Positions 26,778 to 36,821 of a stretch of DNA of 64,000 nt are shown piece by piece. The stretch is taken from the NCBI RefSeq assembly GCF_002944315.1, contig NZ_CP024311.1:782501-846500 (forward strand), read 5' to 3'. The stretch is from Rhizobium sp. NXC24 (GTDB taxonomy: Bacteria > Pseudomonadota > Alphaproteobacteria > Rhizobiales > Rhizobiaceae). Every line of letters begins with the position of its first letter. The first letter of the stretch is position 1. The position numbers and the translations under genes are program-made. Under the pieces are notes generated by a model that worked only from the letters and a program-made list of their open reading frames with translations, did not search any database and was not told the origin of the DNA.

Positions 26778-27472
26778 TGACCATCACCATAGCGCTTCCC
26801 TCCAAGGGCCGCATGAAGGACGATTGCTCGGCGGTCTTCGAGCGCGCCGGCATGCCCATCGTCGCCGTCGGCAATGATCGCTCCTATCGCGGCCGTGTCG
26901 AAGGCTGGGACGGCGTCGAGATCGCTTTCCTGTCGGCCTCGGAAATCTCGCGCGAGATCGGCAACGGCAGCGTCGATTTCGGCATTACCGGCGAAGATCT
27001 CGTGCGCGAAGGCATGGCGGAGGCCGATCGCCGTGTCGAATTCTGCGCAAGGCTTGGTTTTGGTCATGCCGATGTCGTCGTCGCGGTGCCGGATATCTGG
27101 CTCGATGTCGATACCATGGCTGATCTCGGCGACGTCGCCGCCGATTTCCGCGCCCGTCATGGTCGCAGGCTGACGGTCGCGACGAAATATTGGCGGCTGA
27201 CGCAGCAGTTCTTCTCCAGCCAGCACGGCATCCAGCTCTATCGCATCGTCGAAAGCCTCGGCGCCACCGAAGGAGCACCCGCTTCCGGCTCGGCCGACAT
27301 CATCGTCGACATCACCTCCACCGGCTCGACCTTGCGGGCGAACCATCTGAAGGTTCTGTCTGATGGGATCATCTTGCGCTCCGAGGCCTGCCTCGTCCGG
27401 GCGCGCAAGGAAAGCCATGAGAGCGATCCCTTGGTTCAGCGCATCATCGTCGCCGTACGCGGCGCGCTTTGA
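26777..27472 (+). CDS. hisG: ATP phosphoribosyltransferase, short catalytic subunit
   Basis: Joins ATP and PRPP in the first step of histidine synthesis. The 231-residue short form lacks the regulatory C-terminal domain and so depends on HisZ, the gene directly before it (1-bp overlap). The PRPP-binding segment [18 protein letters not shown] near residue 175 is clear, as are ALPSKGRM at the start and GITGEDLV. A terminator follows 26 bp downstream. Confidence 0.96.
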   Translation: MTITIALPSKGRMKDDCSAVFERAGMPIVAVGNDRSYRGRVEGWDGVEIAFLSASEISREIGNGSVDFGITGEDLVREGMAEADRRVEFCARLGFGHADVVVAVPDIWLDVDTMADLGDVAADFRARHGRRLTVATKYWRLTQQFFSSQHGIQLYRIVESLGATEGAPASGSADIIVDITSTGSTLRANHLKVLSDGIILRSEACLVRARKESHESDPLVQRIIVAVRGAL

Positions 27473-27498
27473 TATTTGCCGATCTGTTTGACGATACA

Positions 27499-27529
27499 AA
27501 AAACCCGCCGGAAATTCCGGCGGGTTTTT
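27499..27529. terminator. Bidirectional terminator between hisG and doxX
   Basis: A perfect 14-bp stem (27499-27512 with 27516-27529) around AAT, with A runs on the left and T runs on the right, so it works in both directions. It separates hisG from the convergent DoxX gene. Confidence 0.92.
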
Positions 27530-27552
27530 GATGCTTGGGAGGCCTTGAGCGA

Positions 27553-27996
27553 TCAGGCGGCTGCGTAGGCGCCGCGGCGTGCGTCGAGCGAATAGGCGCC
27601 CGGGCCATTGGTGGCGAGCATGATGTAGGCGCCAGCGAGCGTGACGTTCTTCAGGAAGTTGACGAAGTTCAGGCCGTTGATCCAGCCATTGGCGGCAGCC
27701 GGAAAGTCAGGAACGTTGACGGTCGGCAGGTGGAAGACAATGCCGGTGAAGACGCAGAACAGGGCGAGCAGCCAGCCGACGATGCGGATCTGGAAGCCGA
27801 CGAGAACGCAGACGCCGGTCACGAATTCGAAGGCACCAGCGAGATAGGTGAGAAGCGTGGCGGCAGGCATGCCGGCGCCGGCAATCATGCCTGCGGTGCT
27901 TGACGGATCGGCAAGCTTGCCGAAGCCGGCGAAGATAAACATGAAGGCGAGCAGGATGCGCGCCACAAGGATGATGATGTTATTGGTGTTGGACAT
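27553..27996 (-). CDS. DoxX family membrane protein
   Basis: A 147-residue integral membrane protein of the DoxX/DUF417-like group with four hydrophobic segments. Typical features are ILLAFMFIFAGFGKL near the start and GAFEFVTGVCVLVGFQIR in the second helix. The family includes subunits tied to thiosulfate-quinone oxidation and redox stress, but most members are uncharacterised. The ATG at 27996 has AGGAGA upstream. It is divergent from the GST gene. Confidence 0.88.
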   Translation of the reverse strand: MSNTNNIIILVARILLAFMFIFAGFGKLADPSSTAGMIAGAGMPAATLLTYLAGAFEFVTGVCVLVGFQIRIVGWLLALFCVFTGIVFHLPTVNVPDFPAAANGWINGLNFVNFLKNVTLAGAYIMLATNGPGAYSLDARRGAYAAA

Positions 27997-28210
27997 GACG
28001 GTCTCCTGTAAAGGTGGTGAGTGCCGCGAGCGACAATTTCTGAGACCCGTTATTCGCGATTTTAGTGCGATTGGAAAGATAAACAAGTGCGCACGATTAG
28101 TTCACAATTGTTGAACAATCTCCCTGCGGTCGACATCTTCCCATATGCTCCATATCGATTATGTTGGCGCGAATTCATTCGCCAAATCATGATTTTCAGA
28201 AGGAAGCCCC

Positions 28211-28918
28211 ATGGCCGATCTGTCTTCATTTCCAATTACCAAGCGCTGGCCTGCCAGCAATTCGGATATTATCCAGCTCTACTCACTGCCGACGCCGAAC
28301 GGCGTCAAGGTATCGATTGCGCTCGAAGAACTTGGCCTTCCCTATGAGCCACATCTGATTTCCTTTAGCACCAACGACCAGAAGTCGCCGGAATTCGTCT
28401 CGCTCAATCCCAACGGCCGCATTCCCGCGATCATCGATCCCAACGGCCCTGACGGTAAGCCGATCGGCCTGTTCGAATCGGGTGCCATCCTCGTCTATCT
28501 CGCCGAAAAGACAGGTAAGCTGATGCCCCGGGATGCGGCCGGGCGCTATGAAACATTGCAATGGGTGTTCTTCCAGATGGCCGGCATTGGCCCGATGTTC
28601 GGACAGTTCGGCCACTTCTTCAAATTCGCCGCCGACAAGGTCGCCAACAACGCCTATCCGGTCGAGCGATATCGTGATGAAAGCAAGCGCCTGTTGAGCG
28701 TCTTGGAAAGCCGCCTGCAGGGCCGCCAGTGGATCATGGGCGACGAATATACCATCGCCGACATTGCCACTTTTCCGTGGGTCCGGGGCGTCGATGTCTT
28801 TTACGGCGGCCGGGAAGTTCTCGATTTCGCAAGTTTCCCGGCGGTCACGGATTGGCTTGAACGCGCTATCGCTCGCCCGGCGAGCCAACGCGGGCTGAAC
28901 ATCCCGAAACGGGATTGA
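28211..28918 (+). CDS. Glutathione S-transferase family protein (YghU-like)
   Basis: A 235-residue cytosolic GST. The N-terminal thioredoxin-like domain has TPNGVKVSIALEELGLPY and the glutathione-binding NPNGRIPAIID and FESGAILVYLA; the helical C-terminal domain ends near PASQRGLNIP. It resembles the YfcG/YghU group, which reduces disulfides with glutathione rather than conjugating substrates. AAGGAAG lies before the ATG at 28211. A good terminator follows. Confidence 0.92.
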   Translation: MADLSSFPITKRWPASNSDIIQLYSLPTPNGVKVSIALEELGLPYEPHLISFSTNDQKSPEFVSLNPNGRIPAIIDPNGPDGKPIGLFESGAILVYLAEKTGKLMPRDAAGRYETLQWVFFQMAGIGPMFGQFGHFFKFAADKVANNAYPVERYRDESKRLLSVLESRLQGRQWIMGDEYTIADIATFPWVRGVDVFYGGREVLDFASFPAVTDWLERAIARPASQRGLNIPKRD

Positions 28919-28943
28919 TCGCGAGTATTTCCGCGCAAGATGC

Positions 28944-28971
28944 AAGGCCGGTCCGAAAGGATCGGCCTTTT
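28944..28971 (+). terminator. Intrinsic terminator of the GST gene
   Basis: An 11-bp stem (28944-28954 with 28959-28969, one G-U pair) with a GAAA tetraloop, followed by four T (28968-28971). It lies 25 bp beyond the GST stop and also faces the convergent orphan gene. Confidence 0.9.
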
Positions 28972-28982
28972 GCGTTTAGGAT

Positions 28983-29474
28983 CTACTGCCGGCTCGCCAA
29001 CTGGCTGCCCGGCTCGAGCTTGAAACGCGGAAACAGGAAGACGCCCACCATGCTGCCGGCGTGTTTTCCTTCCGTGCCGATGGATTCGCCGACGCAGAAG
29101 ATCGGTTGGCGGTGGCCCCCGACGCCGAGTGCGGTGGTGGAGTAGCAGAAGCTGGACGAGGCGGTTGCTGCCTGCTCGAACAGGTCGAGGATGCGGGCAC
29201 GGTCATGGGCGTCGTAGCAATGCATCAGGCTCAACAGGCCGCATTCGGACGAAGTCAACCCGTGCAGCATCGTGCCCCATTGACCGAGCTTGATGATGCC
29301 GCTCGATAAATCACCGGTCCATCCCTCGGAGACACAGAACTGCGCCAGAAGATCAGGGTCATGTCCACTGAACTCCAATGACCCCGGAGCGAAAGGTGCA
29401 GCAAGATTGGCTTTGGCGATCTTGAACAAGATATTCCCCAGCTTGAGGCGCGGGTTCCCCTGCGCGCGCTTCAA
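28983..29474 (-). CDS. Orphan protein, weakly PAS-like
   Basis: About 163 residues, soluble, no signal peptide. The middle part (FSGHDPDLLAQFCVSEGWTG, later GLLSLMHCYDAHDRARILDL and GVFLFPRFKL at the end) recalls PAS-like proteins of rhizobia, but I am not certain. The only start in frame is TTG at 29474. An ATG at 29485 reads four codons (Met-Glu-Phe-Asp) and stops inside that TTG, so either the start is unusual or one T has been lost from a normal ATG-start gene. Function unknown. Confidence 0.6.
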   Translation of the reverse strand: MKRAQGNPRLKLGNILFKIAKANLAAPFAPGSLEFSGHDPDLLAQFCVSEGWTGDLSSGIIKLGQWGTMLHGLTSSECGLLSLMHCYDAHDRARILDLFEQAATASSSFCYSTTALGVGGHRQPIFCVGESIGTEGKHAGSMVGVFLFPRFKLEPGSQLASRQ

Positions 29475-29835
29475 TCGAATTCCATGCCTTATTGATCAGA
29501 GCGTGGCTCCGTATATTGCACAGCTATGGATCGCGAAGGCATCCTCGCTGAACCCATCCCCCCGGGCGTGCTTCCGGATCGTCAATTGAATGCTTCAAGT
29601 CACTTCAAGTAATGATTCTACCTGAACTATCTATCCAAAAGGTTATGACGGTGCTTGCCCGCGGATAAGGTGGGCCGAAATCAAGTAAAATTTGTGTGCT
29701 CTGCAACAGTCCCCCCGAACGTCATTGCGCTGCGATTTATAGGAGCTTTTATAAAAACGGCAATGGGGCAATTTGCGTAAATTTGCGCAGTTACAAAATC
29801 TGTCGAACCTTGCGCGGCGGCAGGTTCATCATAAA
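29475..29835. other. Intergenic region, no gene seen
   Basis: About 360 bp between the orphan gene and the groEL terminator. It is AT-richer than its surroundings, with tandem AATTTGCG words (near 29768 and 29779) and a CTTCAAGT-CACTTCAAGT repeat near 29594. It probably holds the orphan gene's promoter. Confidence 0.4.
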
Positions 29836-29863
29836 TGAAAAGGGCGACCCGAGGGCCGCCCTT
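29836..29863 (-). terminator. Terminator of the groESL operon
   Basis: AAGGGCG (29840-29846) and CGCCCTT (29857-29863) form a 7-bp stem. On the minus strand it is followed by TTTTCATTT. It lies about 155 bp past the groEL stop, on the far side of a duplicated groEL 3' segment. Confidence 0.8.
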
Positions 29864-29900
29864 CGTCAATTCCGGATGCCGGAACGAACAGTCGCAATAA

Positions 29901-31701
<1,801 letters not shown>

Positions 31702-31734
31702 TCAGCTTTATCGGAAAAGGGGAAATCGGCTGGA

Positions 31735-32031
31735 TTAGCCGATGATGCCCATGATGTCGGCTTCCTTCATGATCAGAAGGTCTTCGCCGTTGAGCTTGAC
31801 TTCGGTGCCGGACCACTTGCCGAACAGAACGCGATCGCCAACCTTGACGTCGAGTGCTACGACCTTGCCGGATTCATCACGGGCGCCAGAACCGACGGCG
31901 ACGATTTCGCCTTCCTGCGGCTTTTCCTTGGCGGTGTCCGGAATGATGATGCCACCCTTGGTCTTTTCTTCCGACTCGACGCGACGAACGACGACACGGT
32001 CATGAAGGGGGCGGAAATTGGTGCTTGCCAT
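31735..32031 (-). CDS. groES: Co-chaperonin GroES (10 kDa)
   Basis: The lid of the GroEL chamber, 98 residues. The mobile loop is seen around residues 16-32 ([19 protein letters not shown]), and [12 protein letters not shown] and [12 protein letters not shown] follow the family closely. It is the first gene of the operon; the CIRCE repeat lies 60 bp upstream of the ATG at 32031. Confidence 0.98.
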   Translation of the reverse strand: MASTNFRPLHDRVVVRRVESEEKTKGGIIIPDTAKEKPQEGEIVAVGSGARDESGKVVALDVKVGDRVLFGKWSGTEVKLNGEDLLIMKEADIMGIIG

Positions 32032-32090
32032 TGTCTAATCCCTCGATCAAATGACATTCACGGATCAGCGGGGATCCGTATGGGGCTTTG

Positions 32091-32117
32091 TTAGCACTCT
32101 GCCTCAGCGAGTGCTAG
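32091..32117 (-). promoter_or_regulatory. CIRCE operator of groESL
   Basis: TTAGCACTC (32091-32099), a 9-bp spacer, and GAGTGCTAG (32109-32117): the classical HrcA-binding inverted repeat with one deviation in the last base. It lies 60 bp upstream of groES, so the operon is under HrcA repression at normal temperature. Confidence 0.95.
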
Positions 32118-32297
32118 CGGACGGTGATTTAGGATTGGGCGCTAAACGAGTCAAGAATGTGTCCGTGAATTTTTTCGGACAGCTCTTCGTTGACTCGCCG
32201 CAGCTTTTGCCGGAAAATCTTCAATATGGGGTTTGCGAATACCCCACGAGGCGTCATGCCGGAGTTTCGCGTCCATCTCTTTTGGAAGGGACGTAAC

Positions 32298-33119
32298 ATG
32301 ACTTCGTTCAACGCCATCACTCCCGAAAAGCTTCTTCGTCTGCTGGGTACGCCGAAAGCGCCCGCAATACTCGATGTTCGAGACGCCGATGATTTTGAGG
32401 CCGATCCTTATCTGCTGCCGGCCTCGCGACGTCGGGATCATGAGAACGTTCAGGCTTGGGCCGCCGAATTTCGCGGCCGCAATGTTGTCTGCCTCTGTCA
32501 GCATGGCGGCAAGCTCAGCGAAGGCGTCGCCGCCTGGCTGCGGCTGGCCGGTGCTGCGGCGGAAATCCTCGATGGTGGCCTCGATGCCTGGCGGGCGGCG
32601 GGATTGCCGCTGATCCCGGTTTCGATTCTGCCTGGAGCCAATGCGTCGGGTGCGACCGTGTGGGTGACCCGCGCCCGGCCGAAGATCGATCGCATCGCCT
32701 GCCCCTGGCTGATCCGCCGCTTCGTCGATCCCGGCGCGTCGTTTCTCTTTGTCACGCCTCAGGAAGTCGACGGCGTCGCCCAACGTTTCGGCGCGACGCC
32801 CTTCGACGTGGAAGGGGTATTTTGGAGCCATCGCGACGAGGAATGCACTTTCGATACGATGGTAAAGGAATTCCGGCTCGAACTCCCGGCGCTTCATCAT
32901 CTTTCCCGCATCGTCAGGGGCGCCGATACCAACAGGCTCGACCTCGAACCGCAGGCGGCCGGCTTGCTTGCCGTCTCGCTCGGATTGTCGCGCATGTATG
33001 CTGACGATATTGAACAGTTGGATGCAGGGATGTTGTGTTATGACGCGCTTTATCGCTGGGCGCGCGACGCGACGCAGGAAAAGCATGACTGGGTATCGCA
33101 TGGAGCAAAAAAATCGTGA
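32298..33119 (+). CDS. Rhodanese-ChrB fusion, chromate-resistance protein
   Basis: A 273-residue protein in two parts. Residues about 5-105 are a rhodanese domain: ILDVRDADDFEADPYLLPAS, then CLCQHGGKLSEGVA, where the active-site Cys loop is CQHGGKLS. Residues about 125-270 are the ChrB C-terminal domain (RPKIDRIACPWLIRRFVDPG and the later SHRDEECTFDTM), found in chromate-sensing or resistance proteins. The ATG at 32298 has GGAAGGGA before it. The stop overlaps the chrA start (GTGA), so the two are coupled. The fusion may sense or reduce chromate; this is inference. Confidence 0.88.
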   Translation: MTSFNAITPEKLLRLLGTPKAPAILDVRDADDFEADPYLLPASRRRDHENVQAWAAEFRGRNVVCLCQHGGKLSEGVAAWLRLAGAAAEILDGGLDAWRAAGLPLIPVSILPGANASGATVWVTRARPKIDRIACPWLIRRFVDPGASFLFVTPQEVDGVAQRFGATPFDVEGVFWSHRDEECTFDTMVKEFRLELPALHHLSRIVRGADTNRLDLEPQAAGLLAVSLGLSRMYADDIEQLDAGMLCYDALYRWARDATQEKHDWVSHGAKKS

Positions 33120-34552
33120 GTGAAACCGTTTTGGTTGACGATCTCGCCGCGACCCCATCCCTTAGTGAGGCCACGCGTGTATGGGCGCGCGTTGGCGTAT
33201 TAAGCTTCGGAGGCCCGGCCGGGCAAATCGCGTTGATGCATCGCATTCTGGTCGATGAGAAGCGTTGGATCGATGAAGAGCGCTTTCTGCATGCACTGAG
33301 CTATTGCATGCTGCTGCCGGGACCGGAGGCGCAGCAGCTCGCCACCTATATCGGCTGGCTGCTGCATGGCATCCGTGGCGGCCTGATCGCGGGGCTTCTG
33401 TTCATCGTGCCGGGCTTCGCCGTTATCCTGGCGCTATCGGCCTTCTACGCCCTGTTTCACGATACCACCCTGCTTGCGACGGTCTTTTTTGGCATTAAGG
33501 CCGGTGTGCTGGCGATCGTGCTGCAGGCGCTGATCCGGCTGAGCGGCCGGGCGCTGAGAACCCGCTTTCATATTGCAGTCGCGATCGCAAGCTTCACTCT
33601 GCTTTTCGTCTTCGATCTGCCATTTCCGCTGGTGGTGCTTTTGGCCGGCCTCTCGGGTTATGGCCGGGTTCTCTATCGCGCTTATCATGATGATCACTGG
33701 CGGCCGCGACTGCCTCGGCTTGCCATTACCAATATCGGCATCGGAGCGCTGCGAAGTGGCCGCCTGCGGACCGCTGCGGTCACGCTCTTATGCTGGCTGG
33801 CGATCTGGCAGGCGCCGCTGTTGCTGATCCATGTCATAAATGGACCCAAGGATATTGTCGCCGAAACGCTAAGTGGCGGCACAAATGTCTTCGGCGCCAT
33901 CTTCTCCTTCTTCTCCCGCATGGCAGTGGTTACCTTTGGCGGCGCCTATGCCGTGCTTGCCTATGTCGCGCAGACCGCTGTCCAGCATTACGCCTGGCTG
34001 CGGCCGGGCGAGATGCTGGATGGTCTGGCGCTGGCGGAGACGACGCCAGGACCGCTAGTATTGGTCCTCTGTTTCGTCGGCTTCATGGCCGGCTTCCGCA
34101 ATCCCTTCGGCTTCGATCCGTTGACGGCAGGGTTCCTCGGCGCCAGCCTCGCGGCGTGGGCGACGTTCGCACCGAGCTTTCTTTTCATTTTCGCCGGCGC
34201 CCCTTTCATCGAGCGTCTGCGCGGTCACGCCGGTCTGTCGGCGGCTCTTGCCGCGATAACGGCTGCGATCGTCGGCGTCATGGCCAATCTGTCGGTTTGG
34301 TTTGGCCTGCATGTGCTCTTCGCCGATACCGGGCGGCTCGTTCTTTTGAGCCACCGCGTCAAGATTCAGGGTGGGGACTATGCCAACGTTCCGATCGCCG
34401 GCATTGCCTGGCCGGTCTGGACTACGCTTGATGTTTCCGCGCTGCTGCTTTTCATTCTCGCCACTGTGCTCGTCTTCCGTCATCGGGCAGGGGTGGCAAC
34501 CGTACTCGGCATATCTGCCTTGGCCGGTTGCCTGCTGCGCTTCGCCGGATGA
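33116..34552 (+). CDS. chrA: Chromate efflux transporter
   Basis: An inner-membrane CHR-family transporter that exports chromate (or takes up or exports sulfate-like anions). The 478 residues hold two homologous halves, the long-chain form: WARVGVLSFGGPAGQIALMHR in the first half and SFFSRMAVVTFGGAYAVLAYV in the second, each with the FGG motif. About ten membrane segments. It starts with GTG at 33116, overlapping the fusion gene by 4 bp. Confidence 0.93.
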   Translation: MSETVLVDDLAATPSLSEATRVWARVGVLSFGGPAGQIALMHRILVDEKRWIDEERFLHALSYCMLLPGPEAQQLATYIGWLLHGIRGGLIAGLLFIVPGFAVILALSAFYALFHDTTLLATVFFGIKAGVLAIVLQALIRLSGRALRTRFHIAVAIASFTLLFVFDLPFPLVVLLAGLSGYGRVLYRAYHDDHWRPRLPRLAITNIGIGALRSGRLRTAAVTLLCWLAIWQAPLLLIHVINGPKDIVAETLSGGTNVFGAIFSFFSRMAVVTFGGAYAVLAYVAQTAVQHYAWLRPGEMLDGLALAETTPGPLVLVLCFVGFMAGFRNPFGFDPLTAGFLGASLAAWATFAPSFLFIFAGAPFIERLRGHAGLSAALAAITAAIVGVMANLSVWFGLHVLFADTGRLVLLSHRVKIQGGDYANVPIAGIAWPVWTTLDVSALLLFILATVLVFRHRAGVATVLGISALAGCLLRFAG

Positions 34553-34620
34553 ATCGGAAGCGGTCTATGTGCGGTGCAAAAACCTGCGCTCCGCTCTTGT
34601 AATTTGCCGGCCGGTTTGCA

Positions 34621-35505
34621 ATGTCAGCCCGTGATTTCTTTGACCACGAGGACTGCATGGGCAAGCGTATCGAAAGCTTCCGCGAGATCGGCAAACTTTA
34701 TGATGTCGCGCTCTGTGATGTCTGGGGCGTGCTGCACAACGGCGTGTCGGTATATGAGGACGCGCCGGTTGCGCTGGAAGCTGCGCGCGGCGAAGGGCTG
34801 ACCGTCGTCCTCATCACCAATTCTCCCCGCGTGGCGCCGAAAGTGGTCGAGCAATTGCGCCAGATCGGCGTTCCCGACAGCGCCTATGACCGCATCGTTA
34901 CCTCCGGCGACGTGACCCGCCGCCTGATTGCCGAGGGTCCAAAAAAGGTATTTCTGCTCGGTCCCGAGCGCGATATCGCCATTATCGAAGGGCTGGATGT
35001 AGAACGCGTCGAAGCCGATGAGGCCGAATGCATCGTCTGCACCGGCTTCTTCGATGACGAAACCGAGACCCCCGACGATTATACCGACATGCTGAAAGCC
35101 TGGTCGGCCCGCAACGTGCCGCTGATCTGCGCCAATCCCGATCTCGTCGTTGAGCGTGGCCACCGCATGATCCCCTGCGCCGGCGCCATGGCCGCTTATT
35201 ACGATCGGCTCGGCGGCGAGACGCGTATTGCCGGCAAGCCGCATCAGCCGATCTACGATGCCTCGATCGCAGCGGCCCGCGAAGCGCGCGGCGAATTCCC
35301 GATGTCGCGTGTTGTCGCGATCGGTGACGGCATGCCGACCGATGTGCGCGGCGCGCTCGATTACGGCCTCGATCTTCTTTATATAAGCCATGGTATCCAT
35401 GCCCGCGAATATGTCGTCGACGGTCACACCGACGAGGCAGCGCTTGGCGCCTTCCTGGCGCGCGAACAGGCGTCGCCGAAGTGGTGGATGCCGCGCCTTG
35501 TCTGA
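34621..35505 (+). CDS. HAD-IIA hydrolase (TIGR01459-type)
   Basis: A 294-residue phosphatase of the HAD-IIA branch (NagD/pyridoxal phosphatase-like). Motif I is ALCDVWGVLHNG, motif II LITNSPR, and VAIGDGMPTDVRGA is the Mg-binding motif. Length and WWMPRLV ending are those of the alphaproteobacterial TIGR01459 group, usually found just before ribF. That position hints at flavin or cofactor phosphate metabolism, unproven. MGKRIESF at 34657, after GAGGA, is another possible start. Confidence 0.88.
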   Translation: MSARDFFDHEDCMGKRIESFREIGKLYDVALCDVWGVLHNGVSVYEDAPVALEAARGEGLTVVLITNSPRVAPKVVEQLRQIGVPDSAYDRIVTSGDVTRRLIAEGPKKVFLLGPERDIAIIEGLDVERVEADEAECIVCTGFFDDETETPDDYTDMLKAWSARNVPLICANPDLVVERGHRMIPCAGAMAAYYDRLGGETRIAGKPHQPIYDASIAAAREARGEFPMSRVVAIGDGMPTDVRGALDYGLDLLYISHGIHAREYVVDGHTDEAALGAFLAREQASPKWWMPRLV

Positions 35506-35520
35506 GGAGAGTGGTAGCCG

Positions 35521-36504
35521 ATGACCGTCTTCCATCGCAATGAGACCCGCGAACCGCTGCCGGACAATCTGAAAGGCGGCGTCATTGCCATCGGTAATTT
35601 CGACGGCGTGCATCGCGGCCATCAATCCGTGCTCGATCGCGCGCTGGAGATCGCCCGGGAGCGCGGCGTGCCGGCGCTGGTCCTGACCTTCGAGCCGCAT
35701 CCGCGGACCGTCTTCAGGCCCGATCAGCCGGTTTTCCGCCTGACGCCGGCGCCGCTGAAGGCGCGACTCCTCGAGGCGATCGGCTTCAACGCCGTCATTG
35801 AATATCCTTTCGACCGGGCCTTTTCGCAGCGTTCCGCCGATGAATTCGTCCATTCGATTCTGATCGACTGGCTGCATGCTTCCGAAGTGGTCACCGGCTT
35901 CGATTTCCATTTCGGCCATGATCGCCAGGGCGGTCCGGCCTTCCTGATGAATGCCGGCAGCAAGAACGGCTTCGGCGTGACGCTGATCGACGCCTTTCGC
36001 GATGAAAATGCCGAAGTGGTGTCATCAAGCCGCATCCGGACGTTGCTGGTGGAAGGCGAGGTCGCGGAGGCTGCAGGTCTGCTCGGCTATCGCTATACGG
36101 TCGAGGCAGAGGTCATTGGCGGCGAAAAACTCGGCCGCTCGCTGGGCTTCCCAACCGCCAATATGCGGCTGCCACCGGAAGCGGAGCTGAAGGCTGGTAT
36201 CTATGCCGTGCGCTTTCGCGCCGCCGATGGCGTCATTCGCGATGGTGTCGCCAGCTATGGCCGGCGCCCGACGGTGACCGACAACGGGGCGCCGCTGCTC
36301 GAAACCTTCGTTTTCGACTTCAGCGGCGATCTCTATGGTCAGATCTGTTCCGTCTCTTTCTTCGGTTATCTCCGGCCCGAACTGAAGTTCGACGGCCTCG
36401 ACCCGCTGGTGGCGCAGATCAGGAAGGATGAGGAGGAGGCGAGGGCGCTGCTCGCCGGCGTCCGCCCGCTCGGGGATATCGACCGGTTCATCGCCTTTTC
36501 TTGA
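35521..36504 (+). CDS. ribF: Riboflavin kinase/FAD synthetase
   Basis: Bifunctional enzyme that makes FMN from riboflavin and FAD from FMN. The 327 residues have an N-terminal FAD synthetase (nucleotidyltransferase) domain with IGNFDGVHRGHQSV near residue 26 and SSSRIR near residue 165, and a C-terminal riboflavin kinase domain with GFPTANMRLP. Length is normal. It lies 15 bp after the HAD gene and likely shares its transcript. A terminator-like hairpin follows at 36677. Confidence 0.95.
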   Translation: MTVFHRNETREPLPDNLKGGVIAIGNFDGVHRGHQSVLDRALEIARERGVPALVLTFEPHPRTVFRPDQPVFRLTPAPLKARLLEAIGFNAVIEYPFDRAFSQRSADEFVHSILIDWLHASEVVTGFDFHFGHDRQGGPAFLMNAGSKNGFGVTLIDAFRDENAEVVSSSRIRTLLVEGEVAEAAGLLGYRYTVEAEVIGGEKLGRSLGFPTANMRLPPEAELKAGIYAVRFRAADGVIRDGVASYGRRPTVTDNGAPLLETFVFDFSGDLYGQICSVSFFGYLRPELKFDGLDPLVAQIRKDEEEARALLAGVRPLGDIDRFIAFS

Positions 36505-36676
36505 TTGTCACGCGGCACGGGCCTGATTGGGCGGGCTCCGATTGGCCGCGGGTGGAAGCATCAGCGGCTTTCTATGCCCTGCGGCGGCTGATCCCTCTTT
36601 CTTTCCATGCAAAAAACGCCTATGAACCGCCAACCATGACCCAATTTCGGCTGAGCCTATCGATACGAATTATTGG

Positions 36677-36720
36677 CCCGGCCTTCCGCGCGCTTTAAGC
36701 GGCCGGAAGGTCCGGGTTTT
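36677..36720 (+). terminator. Probable terminator between ribF and ileS
   Basis: CCCGGCCTTCCG (36677-36688) pairs with CGGAAGG-t-CCGGG (36704-36716) with one bulged T, and four T follow (36717-36720). It lies in the 317-bp gap between ribF and ileS. The rest of the gap (36505-36676) shows no gene. Confidence 0.75.
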
Positions 36721-36821
36721 GGGCGCCTGTTCCCGAGGCGCTTTCCGCCGCCGAAAAATCCCCATATGGCTGCGCCTTTCCGGCGCGAAACGCCCGAGAC
36801 GCCGAGGCAATTGTCAGAACA

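Noticed and set aside
34624..35919. Long minus-strand frame opposite the HAD-IIA gene and ribF
   Set aside because: Covers two recognisable genes on the other strand and shows no domain.
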